A DNA stretch of 64,000 nucleotides, from positions 2,232,001 through 2,296,000 of the forward strand of contig BTPP01000008.1 of the NCBI GenBank assembly GCA_037102815.1, given 5' to 3'. Below are positions 33,224 to 43,729 of the stretch, one piece after another. This DNA is from Neurospora intermedia (taxonomy: Eukaryota > Ascomycota > Sordariomycetes > Sordariales > Sordariaceae). The stretch's first letter is position 1; each line of letters starts with the position of its first letter. Position numbers and translations under genes: made by a program. A model generated the notes under the pieces. The model ran no database searches and was not told the DNA's origin. It saw only the letters and a list, made by a program, of their open reading frames with translations.

Positions 33224-35616
33224 ATGTCACCCCTCACATCAACCCTCACATCAACCTTCACATCAACACCACCACCACCATCACCAGATACCCCAACCAA
33301 CCTCGCAGCCCACTACCTAACCACCTACCGCTCCATCTTCTACCACGCCCTTTACGACGACACTACCCCCAACAAAGTCCAACCGTTCCTCATCCCCTTT
33401 TGCCTCGTCGGCGCCTTTCTCTTACCCATTGGCTTTTTGTGCATCCCGCAGTACACCATCAAAACTACCGGAGGGAAACAGCAAGTAAGGGTACGAAGGA
33501 AATGGATCCATCGGCTGCGATGGGTCGTTGGTGCGGTGATAGTCTGGTGGAATCTGGGGGTGGTGGTTGGGTTGCCTGGTTTTGGAGGGCCGTCAACGGA
33601 GGGAGGTGAAGGGGGATGGTTTAGACCGGGAACCACAACGGCAAGCGCTTGTACGGCTTTGTCGTATGCGGCGGGACTGATGGGTGGGTGGGGAACGATT
33701 TGGGGGTTGGAGACGGTGGTGTTTGGGGGGTATCAGGGTGTGGCCATGAGGGTGAGGAGGAGGTTGAAGAATGATCGTGGTGGTCGTGGTCGTGGTGGTG
33801 GGTCTGGTGGAGAGGCAACTCGGACTCAGACTCAGACTCAGACTCAGACTCAGGAAGAGAAGGGTGGGATTGTGAATGGGAATTTGAACACGGAAACGAA
33901 CGGCAACAGGGACCCTGATACAGCGGACTTGCGGCGAAGGAACCTCAACGGGAGTAGCAAGGTTGCTTCATCGGCTTCTACCGAGTCTACCGAGACGCAA
34001 AGTCCATGCGAAAATGAACACAAGGAAAAGGGAAAAAGATGGACGGTAGACGAAACTATCGACTTTGACAAGTACGAGTACTACTGGGAGCCGTACCCGG
34101 ACAATGGCACAATTTGGGAGAGACTCGATTGGGTAATGGACATGTTTAATTCTTTTCGAGGTGCTGGTACGTTTTTTCTTCTCCTTTTCCTTCCCCTTTC
34201 CCTATATCCTTTCCCCCCCTCCCTTTTTTCTCTATACATACACCATACTAACTCCCAGACACAGGCTGGAACTACTCCATCTCATCCATCCCCTCTCTTC
34301 AACCGCCCATTATCCCCCCTTTACCAGAATCCATCACCGCCACCTCTTCCTCCCATTCGGAAATCCTCCCCTACTTCCCCCACGGCCTCCCCGTTGTCTC
34401 CTTCGCCACCCTCCCCCTCTCATCCCACCAACACTTCCACCGCCCCCTCACCGCCCGCTCCTTCCTCCTCTCTCGTCTCCAGCCCATGCTCTGGTCCTAC
34501 CTCGCCCTCGACTTCTTTTCCATCTCCGCCCGCCTCGACCCCTACTTCGTCATTGGCCCCAACGGTCCCCTCCGTCATCCCACCTACCTCTCCTCTCTCG
34601 CCTCTTCTTCTTCTTCTTCCTCCCCATCAGTCCTCCCACCTCTCTCCCTCGCCTGCGCACGCTTCTTAGCAAGCCTCCCGCCCTGGGCCCTCAACTTCTT
34701 CCGCAGCGTATTTTCCTTAAGCGGCGTTTTGGGAGGTCTGTTCTTCTACAGCTACCTCTGGCAACTCACCCAGTTTTTCGTTCTCGGGAAGTGGTTAAGG
34801 CTAGAAACCCACGGGATGGGCATTTTAGATGAGTTATGGCGCTACCCGGATTTGTTCGGGGGGTTTGTCAGGAATGTTTTGGATCGCGGATTGCCGGGGT
34901 TCTGGGGCGGGTGGTGGCATCAGAGTTTCCGCGTGGGGTTTACGGGCCCGGTTAGGTACCTCGTTAAGCAGGGGATTCTTGGGTCGGACGAAAAGAAAGG
35001 AACGAACGACGAAAAAGGAACGGACGAAAAACGAAACAAAAACAAAAAAGTGGTAATGACGACGACGATAACACAAATGGCCACCGCCTTCCTCCTAAGC
35101 GGCTTCCTGCACGCTCTCGGCGGGTACTCATCTACCGCCTTCCGCATCATTTCTTCTTCTTCTACTCCTTCTACTCCTTCTCCCAGTCCTTCTCCTTCTC
35201 CTTTTGAGAGGGAAGACCTCCTAACAGGCGACAACCAAAACAGACTGCTTGCCTTTCTTGAACCCGTCGGTTTTTTTGTCTTTCAGTTTCTCGGCTGCCT
35301 AGTCCAAACTCTCCTCATCGCTATTATCAACAACAGAGTCACGACGACACGAGAACTGCCAAGGTGGTTGAAAAGAACAGGAAACGGCGTTTTCGTGCTG
35401 CTGTGGTTGCATTCGATGAGATGGATGTTGATTGACGATATGGCGAGGTCGGGATTATTTCTGTATGAACCGGTGCCTGTTTCGGTGTTTAGGTTGTTGG
35501 GGGTGGGAGGGATGCCGGGCGAGGCCAGGAGGTGGGATTGGTGGAGGTTGGATTGGGAGTATGTGCCTAGTTTGGGGGTGGGCAGGAGGTGGTGGGAGGT
35601 GGGGTTTAGGATGTGA
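33224..35616 (+). CDS. Wax-synthase-like membrane O-acyltransferase (MBOAT_2 type)
   Basis: Multi-pass membrane enzyme of about 764 residues, probably moving an acyl group from CoA to an alcohol. Exons: 33224-34166 and 34265-35616. The first part has three TM segments (about 56-76, 96-118, 145-168), then a disordered loop (about 180-300) with RGRGGG and TQTQTQTQTQ. The motif WERLDWVMDMFNSFRGAG-WNYS crosses the intron, as in fungal family members with RGxGWN. The second part holds the catalytic wax-synthase signature FWGGWWHQSFR (about 527-537) and the likely active-site His in LLSGFLHALGGY (about 597). Two acceptors 6 bases from each other (34258 and 34264) both keep the frame; the second gives the family motif. 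Poly-Ser and KKGTNDEKGTDEKRNKNKK insertions sit in loops. Substrate unknown; no biosynthetic cluster surrounds it. It ends tail to tail with TERT. Confidence 0.8.
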
Positions 35617-35874
35617 TGAGGAGATAGATGAACGGAAGGGATGTGCAAAGGGGAAGGAGAATGGTAGCATGGCATAAGGACCTGGAAATGGAAGAGTTGG
35701 ATATCAAAGGAGAGCATGGCGTTGAAAGCAAGCATGGTGTTGGAAAGAAAAAGAAAAAAATAGGAAAACAGGGATAGAAGAAGGTATTCATAGATGGACA
35801 TGGCATCGATAACGGATAGACCTAAAAGACATGAACCTACACTACAGCCTTCAATTTCAGACCCTAACAGGAAC

Positions 35875-38800
35875 CTACCATACTTCCCTCGCCACCTCAA
35901 CCAACACCCTCGTATCCATCTTCTTCTTTTTATCTCTCATCACTTTCTCAATCTCCCCCTCCAACCACCTAATCACCTCCCTATACCCCGCTTGTTTTCT
36001 CACCAGCACCTGTCGACAAGCAACCATGGCTAACCACGCAACTTGCCCTTTACTAACAGAGCAATGATAACCAGGATATCTTTCCTTTCTGGATTTACTC
36101 GTCAACAGACGGTACGCCACTTCGACGAGGGACTTGATCGTATCTAGTGCAATCCTTCATTAGTTTTGCATATGTAGATGAGATCTCACGAATGGCCTGT
36201 GACTTGTTGAAAGGGAAAAAACAAACAAAAAGAAAAAAAAGAAAAAGGAGAAGGAGATGAAGTTAAGGAAGGAAGAAGAAAAAGAAGAAGAAGGAGATGA
36301 AGGAAGGAAGAAGAAAAAGAAGAAGAAGCATACCTATAACCAAAGCAGTACCTGGTTTTCGTTGGGCAGTGGAAAGACAGCGAGCGTGCGCCCACATCTT
36401 GATGGCTGTTTCGATAAAGGCCGAGTACAAGTTGCGGAGGGTGGTGCGGAAGGAGTTGTGCGTGGTGTCGAAGAAGAGGAGGTGGGATTGGATTTTGAAG
36501 GCGTCTTTTTTGGGTTATATAATTAGCTCTCATGCCGCCAGGCTTATACAAAAGAAACTTGATGGTGGAAGGAGATAGGATTGAGGGAAAGAGGAGAGAG
36601 GGATAAGGGAAAGGAAAGAAAGAAAAGAATTAAAAAAAAAAGACTCACTCAACACCTTCCTCCTAAAATTCCGTCCCTGATTCCTCGAGTACTCAACCGT
36701 AATCCCATTAAACACCACCGTATCCTTTTTATTATCCTCCACCGCAGTACCAATCCCAATCCCAGCTGCACCAGACTTACAAATCTCCAACGTCCTCGTG
36801 TCAATCATCAACCCACAGTACGGAAACTTTGTCCTTCCCCCCCTTAATTTCGAAACAGGTTGATGATGATGAGTGCCATCAACACATACATCTACATCAA
36901 AATTAACCAAACTCTTATTCGCAGAAACACTCACGCCATACTCTGCAAACCCACGATGCATCACCTCCACAAACCGCCGCGCTTTAGACCGCGAGGTGGT
37001 GATGAGGAGGAAGTCGTCGATTAAACGCATTAACAGGGTATTTCCGTCGCGACTTATCCCCCTCCCATTATCGTCATTCTCATCATCTTCTCCTGGGGTT
37101 GTTAAACCCAGGAAAGCCAACCCTTGAGAGCGTTCGAGATCAGCGTAAAAGTAGTTGCATAACGTGCTGGAGAGCACGGAACCCTGGGGGATACCCGTCT
37201 TTTGCCGGTAGTACTTCTTCCCGATCTTGACGAGGTTTTGGGTGATGTGTTCTTTGGCGAGGGATAAGAGGGAGGAAGAGGTGTGTAGTTTGGTGGAGGA
37301 GTGGGAGGGGATGAAGAGGGTGTTCTTTTTGGTTGTTGTTACTGAATCTTGTTGGGGGAGGATGGATGTTGACGGGGAAGTGGTTGAAAGGGGAGAGGGA
37401 AACGACGTGGTGGTTGAGTGCCAGCGTTTGGTTGGTTTTAGCTTATTCTTCGGGTTGTTGATGTTGGTGTCGTCGTTGTTTGCTGGGTTATGTTCGTAAT
37501 CCAACGGAAGACTGACCTCGACGTGCTTTGACTCCTTGTATACCCCGTGTCCCGGAATCTTTTTCAGCAACTCGACCATTGCCTCTTGTGGAATGGTGTC
37601 GAAGGCCGCTTGCACGTCCACCTTGACAAAGTAAAACTTTTTCTTCTTTCCGCCACCCTTCTCCTTGCTCATAACCCGAGCTCGAAACCCCTTCACCCTC
37701 TGATAAATATCCCCCACAGCAAACATCCCACCTCCCAACCGTCCCGGCCGTTCCCTCTTTTCAAACTTCAACATGGAATTCACCGGTCCCAATACCGAGT
37801 TGATACTCGGCCCCAGCATCTGCTTTTGCTTTCCCCGGATACCTTTACTCCCAAACCCTCTGAGCAAAACCCTCCTCCTCAGATTCATGATCGGCCTCAG
37901 GTTACTTCCTACCCCCTTCGGCAACAACCTCACCTGCGAAAATCCCAACTTCCTTCCCTCCAGCATCTTCACCGCTTCCGCCCCCTTGACCTCCTCAAAC
38001 ATTTTCGCTTTCAGACAAGTGAGGGCCGGCTTGGTGACAGACAGCCAGACATCATGTCGGAAGAAAAACAATCTGTACCGATGTGCCGAGCTTTCCGTAA
38101 CATAAAAGTTGGACCGGATCAGCGGAATCAAGAGCGAGTCAAAGGTGTAATAGAGAAACTCGAGGTAGATTTCTTTTCGCTTGTTGAGCTCGGTTTGGGA
38201 GCACTTGTGCGAGGATAAAGCTGGAGATGCCAACCAGGGAATGGAAGAGAGTTTCATTCCTTGGACGAGGTGGTGGAGGGTCATGGATTCGAAGCGGCGA
38301 AGGCGGATAAAGGCGTCGATTTGTTTGAGGAAGACTGACTTGTTATGCTGTTGGGTAGCAGTAAGGTCTTCTGACGAGCCCCAGAAGTCGTTGGGGATGA
38401 TTTTCGATAGAACGGCTTGGCAAAAGGCGGATATGCTCGAAATAGGGGTAGCTAGGTCCAGAAGAGAGTAAGACTGGGAATCAGAATTCGTAATGGCGGC
38501 AGCAGTAGAAGGCGGACGAAGAGTCTTTTTGCGGTTGTTCTGGGAGGACTTTGAGGAGCGGGCTAAAAGTCTAAGTTGACTTGACTGTGACTTTTGCTCT
38601 GGTTCCAGTTGTTTTGGAAGCTATTTGAGTTAGCATTGCTTTGCTCAACTCAGAGGACCAAGAGGACTCACAGGACAATAATACTGCAGCATCTCAGCAT
38701 ACGAACATCGCTTATGCAACACTTGCAACTTATGAACCAACTCCTGCGTCTTACCCCTCAGTCTCTTGGGTATTTTGATTTTGGGCCGCTCTCCTTCGGC

Positions 38801-40163
38801 CAGTCTAGGGAACTTTTTCGCTATCTCATCTTCGCGAAGAGTGTAGTCTTGGAACTTTTGCGCAGTCTGCTGGCGATCTACCACCGAAGTGAAGACATTG
38901 TGAAGCCCGAACTGGCGAGGAAAGATGTACATCATCACATGAGTGGTGCTCTCATCCGGTTCACTTGCCTCATCCCCTTCAGCTGGCTTTGGGTAAGGAA
39001 AACGGTTCAGAACGTCTACGATAGTCAGCTTGCGTGTCCTCATGTCTACGATGAAAGCTGAACCTACGAATATGCCTCAGTCCAAAGTGAACCGACCCCT
39101 TTGCATTCAACGCCGCTCTGGCGTACAACATTCTGTTTCTGGCAAAGGTGATTTCCGAAGGACTCAGTTCCTGATTCTCACCACCGGCCTCGCCAGTGCC
39201 CTTCAAGTCTTTCCTGGCAGCAGCAAGGTCCGTTTCCAACGACCGCGGCTGCAGTTCCGAAACAGGAATACCGCTCACTTGAACCAAATTCCCCTTTCCC
39301 TCCTTCACACCTACAAACACGGCACAATCCAGCAACAAATCCAACATGATCCTCTCCCCTTCTTTTCCCAGTAACATTAAAAACTGCGGCCACGGCGCCT
39401 CCTTCAGCACCTTGACACAGCTATTTTGATGAACCGCATATACACCCGGTATCTGATGCTGATGGCCGGCGGTTGTTGCCATCTCCCCAGATCGACCCTG
39501 CGGAGGGACTCCCTTCCGGAAACCATCACAGAGTAAATGTCTCGGCCCAGGCCATCCGTTCCCAGTTTTTGTCTTTTCTCGGAAAAATCCTGAGCGGGAG
39601 CCACGGGAGAATAATAGCCAGATGACAAAGTCGACAATGTCGGACTGCGAGTACATGGCCCCCTTTAAGCCATCGGACAGAGTCACATGGGACTCGTCAC
39701 CTTTGGTTCCTCCTCCGCCTTGGGAGAAGCCAACCCATTGTTCCCAGCGGTAATCAGACTTTTCTTTCTTGGAAGTGATGCCTGATGGAGGGTCGTGAGA
39801 GCAGACCAGAGTTGTGTCTAGGAGGGTACCTAGGGCTTGCTCAAGTGCTTGGGCAGCGGAGGGTTTCTCCGAGGCTGGGGCAGGGGCAGGGGAAGGAGAA
39901 GGGGAAGAGGGAGACAAGCCGAGTGCGGCGATCTTCTTCCGGCGAATTCTGGATGTTTTGGGAAGTTTGGACAGTGCGTATTGGCGGAGAGTGAGGGTTT
40001 GGGGATAGTAGATGGAAAGGAGGGTTTGGGTGATGGGATTGGGGACTGTTTCTTTGACTAGTCTTGGGCGTTTTCTAGGTGGTTCGGGCCGTTCCTTGGA
40101 TCCCCAAGTTGTACCGATTGAGTCCAGCTCAAGGAAGCTGACGCTCTTTCCCTTGGTCGACAT
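35875..40163 (-). CDS. tert: Telomerase reverse transcriptase (TERT)
   Basis: Catalytic subunit of telomerase, nuclear, 1283 residues. Exons: 40163-39068, 39015-38672, 38620-36649, 36504-36334, 36143-35875. The N-terminal part has the TEN and RNA-binding domains, with HLLCDGFRKG, IPGVYAVHQNSCVKVLKEAPWP, LDLLLDCAVF, ITFARNRMLYARAALNAKG and FGLRHI-HVLNRFPYP. The T motif is about 635-660 (FLYYTFDSLLIPLIRSNFYV). Motif 1 has VRLLPKG (about 710). Motif A is FYFVKVDVQAAFD with Asp 815. Motif B' is KTGIPQGSVLSS (954 on). Motif C is MRLIDDFLLI with Asp 1015 and 1016. Motif E is YCGLMIDTRTLEI. All three catalytic Asp are present. The insertion in fingers between A and B' has about 80 extra Ser/Thr/Asn-rich residues. 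The C-terminal extension is spread over the last three exons. Intron 3 uses an AAAAAG acceptor. The ORF track's read-through ends past exons 3 and 4 are intronic. Confidence 0.94.
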
Positions 40164-42785
40164 GATGGTGATGGTTTGGGAAATTTTGATGGTCCATGCT
40201 GGAGCCTATGAAGGGCTCGAAGAGAAGGAGCTGGTTAGTGATTGGAGGGATGATTAAATTGGTTTTTTCAGCCAAAGGTGAAGCATCAGTCGATAGGAAA
40301 TAAGAATTGACAATTTGCGTTGTCGCTGGTGAAACGGCGCGACCGCGAAAAAGGTAAATTGATGAGTGCCGTGACGCGTCAAAGTTGGAGATGGCGACTT
40401 GACGGGAATGGAATTGGAGACATGGGTGGTTCAGTTTGCTTTTCAGGTCCAGGGGCCATGTTGGGGTAAAATGGACATTGGACGAATAGGCACTTTATGC
40501 GCATGTGAGACACTGTCACGGCTTTTACGTGGGAATGAGTGTTAGTGGAACTGCTCCTATTGCACAGTCGTACAGAGTAGCGCACTATCAGATAGAGGTA
40601 TGTACACTACAAAATGTTCATTAGACAACCTCCACCGCCCGACATCCAATGCAGCAGTCTTCTTTCCCATTTCGAAACACAACGGTCAAGAGAGCGAACC
40701 TCCTAAGACCGGACGTATTGCTTCCGACGGACTCTGCCAGCGCCCGCTTGTGTGTGCGGCAGTGGCACAGGAAATTGAAGGGAAAGGGCAGGTGAGGGAC
40801 GGGACATGAGGCACACACACACTGCACTTGGCTGTAGCGAGAGGTAAATACCCCGGACTTGTCTGATTGGGCGACGTGTACAACAGCCCAGCCACTAACA
40901 CTCTTCCCTGCCCGCCGCTCCTTCCACTCAGGCAGGGCAGTCCAGTGGATGAATGGCTGATGCGCGCAATTGAGGAAGCCACGAGGGGACGGAGGGGGAC
41001 GCCACAGTGTTTCGAGACTTGAGGTTGCCTGGTTCAAGTTGTCTTTTACCTCCTTTTGTTAGTTCCTGCCGGCCGAGAAGCGGACAAGACAGGCCAATCT
41101 CCTTTGGCTTCTCTCCTTTTCCACCCACCACAGTTGCTGCAGCTGTCTTCGTATTCTTGCGATGCTCAAACGTATACGGCCGCGCGGAGGATTTTAGTCG
41201 CAGTTCCCCAAACACCGGACATTTCTTTTTTGTCACCCACAACGTTGCACTGGTACCTGCTTCGAGTTAACACTGCTACCACTACTACTACCGTAGGCAC
41301 AGCATAGGGTTTCATGGCGGGCCTTGGACAGGACAGTGTTGGTGACCGGTAGACGCCCACTGCAGCAACTTGAAATATCAACATCACCACTCGATACGAC
41401 ATTGACCACCACCCTCTTGAGGCCTGACCTGGACGGGACCTGCATTCAGCAGCAGCTTGTCTCGCATCGGGCCGTGATTATGATGACGATAATGCTGATG
41501 CTGACTGACTGACTTGAGGAACTGCCCGTCAGCCAGGGTCCGGGTTTAGTGTACACTAGGTTGGTAGTGTAGTGTACAAGCAGATTTGCTACTGCATAGG
41601 GGTCTCTGCACTACTTGTAGGTAGCGTGCTTGGCAGAATCCACACTGGTACAACTTTATACTGATGGACGACGGGGGAGAAGGGGTTCTGGAAGGTCATT
41701 AGCACGGGGACAAATGACTCTATCCAGATACCGAAATGGTCAATTGAGTCCAATTCCATGCCTAGTGTAGGTCGCGATGGCTTGTATGTATTACCAGATT
41801 GACGAGTCAATAGTCTTATCTCGTTACATCCATAGCTGTTAGTGCGTGTGTGTGTGTGGGTGTAAACATGAAAGTGGGAGTCTGCAAGCAGGCATGGAAG
41901 AATGGAATGCAGACGCCAGGGGAAAGAGGGGAACTTGGGGTGATCATGGTGGTACTGTACCAAAGGACCCCTGGTCAGAGACGGGATTGAAGATTGGTGG
42001 TTCCTGTTTTTTTTTTCTTCTTCTTTTTCTTCTTGTTCAGATTCGCGACCTTCAACCTTGAGTATTGACTTGCAGACCTCCATCTCATCCCACTCACTCA
42101 TCCCAACCAGAAATCTACCTACATACTAGTATCGACACGTCGTCACTGCCCTCATGCCCTGACATCCATCTCTCGGGTTGGCATGTTACGTACCCAAGTA
42201 AAGTGGTATTCAGGGTGCTGTAGTCTAGACAGGACATCCTGGTACTGTACACAAAAGGTACCCAGTAGACCTAGCCCCTGGCCTGTGCCTGGCCTGTAGG
42301 TGTCTGTGTCTGTGTCTGTGCCCGGGCATGGCCGGGATGATATCGACATTTTAGAGAGGAAGGAACCGCCAGTTCCTCGCACTGCACCGTTTTAACACCG
42401 ACCGCCTGTTACGTATCGACACTTTGTTCAGTTCCTCTGACGACAACAAGAACTTGAACTGAACTGAACTGAACTGAACTGAGCTCGCCCCCATCCCAGG
42501 TTACGTACCCCCTCCTTCAGCTCAGCTCTTTCCCGTCCCGCGTTTTCCACAAGACTGGACTGGACAGGGGGCAGACGGGTGCAAAACTCGTCACTGTGTA
42601 GGAGTGAGGAGTCATCAGAGCAGAGCAAAGAGCGAGGTGAATCCAGAGCTGAGTGGGCAGCCGTCACGGTACTTACTATACCGCCTTCCACATCTTCAAG
42701 GAGAAACGGGGGGAAAAAAAAAAGTCACAAAAAGTCATAACCGTACTACAGTACAGTACCCTTAAAGAAAAGGGGACAAAACGTA
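40164..42785. other. Divergent intergenic, TERT / DH-BAR-SH3 gene
   Basis: 2.6 kb without a supported gene. Frames such as 40621-41037 and 40928-41242 (both minus) are short and match nothing recognised. It has TGTACA/GTGTACAC words near 41550, a TG-rich tract at 41840-41865, an ACTGA pentanucleotide repeat and repeated GTACAGTAC near 42750. Confidence 0.5.
42456..42482. repeat. (GAACT)5 pentanucleotide repeat
   Basis: Five perfect GAACT units plus GA, about 300 bp upstream of the GEF start. The unit is unusual here, where most repeats are tri- or tetranucleotides. Confidence 0.9.
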
Positions 42786-43697
42786 ATGGATCACGGCAGC
42801 ATCCGGATCCAAGAAGAGGAGGAGGAGGGGGAGGCTGCTTCAACTACTAATTTTCATGCTTCGGCCCACGAGCTTGGTGGTGGTTCAGGGTCAGGTTCAG
42901 GTTCAGGTTCAGGTTCAGGTTCCCGTCGTCATATTACCCGCTCAAAGTCTCAGTCACAGTACAAGCAGCATCACCACCACAACTACCATTCCTCTCTAGA
43001 CAATCTTGACCGTCGAGCCCCAGACTTGTACCGGTACCTCGAGGCCGCCAAACCACCACCCCACGACGGCCACCACCAAGACGACTCCCACCACACCCAC
43101 CACACCCACCACATCCGTCCACCACCACCACCACCACGCCGCCGTGATTTCCACCAACAGGACCACGGCTCATACTTCCCCGAACACTCCAGTCCCACGC
43201 ACCCGTCTGCGCCTGCGCCCGCGCCCGCGCCCGCATTAGACTTTGAGGCCCGACCCAGTCACTTGGCCAGCCCGTCAGCCAGTTATACCAGCTATTCCGC
43301 GAGTCGACTAACAAGTCCCTTGGCCAGCCCTCGACTAACAAGTCCAGCGCAAAGTCCCCTGGCCACCAGTCCGTCTGCCTCTGCCCACAGCCTCAGCCAA
43401 AGGTTTCCATTTGCTTCCCATGCCGCCGCCGCCCATCAACATCTCCAGGCTTTTGCCGCCAATCCGCGAGTTTCCGGGTCGCTAAACCTGCTGCAACCAG
43501 ACGACTATTATCGTAGCTTTGGAACAACAAGTGATGCCGCCCTCGTAACAAGCAGGACTGCGGATCCAATCAAAAAGAGTACCTTGGCACCTCCTACTAC
43601 CTCAGTCCAACAGCAACAGCAACAGCAACAACAAACGCTTCCCCCATCCACCTCTCCAGGGTCACCTTCGAATGGGGCCCTAAAGCCATCCGCCTTG

Positions 43698-43729
<32 letters not shown>

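Noticed and set aside
36649-38284. Reverse transcriptase motifs suggesting a retroelement
   Set aside because: The T motif, motif 1, telomerase-type C-terminal extension and N-terminal RNA-binding domain, all joined by proper introns, identify host TERT; there are no terminal repeats, poly-A tail or target duplication.
40621-41242. Possible gene between TERT and the GEF (minus frames of 98-138 codons)
   Set aside because: No recognisable domain, overlapping frames and poor codon bias.
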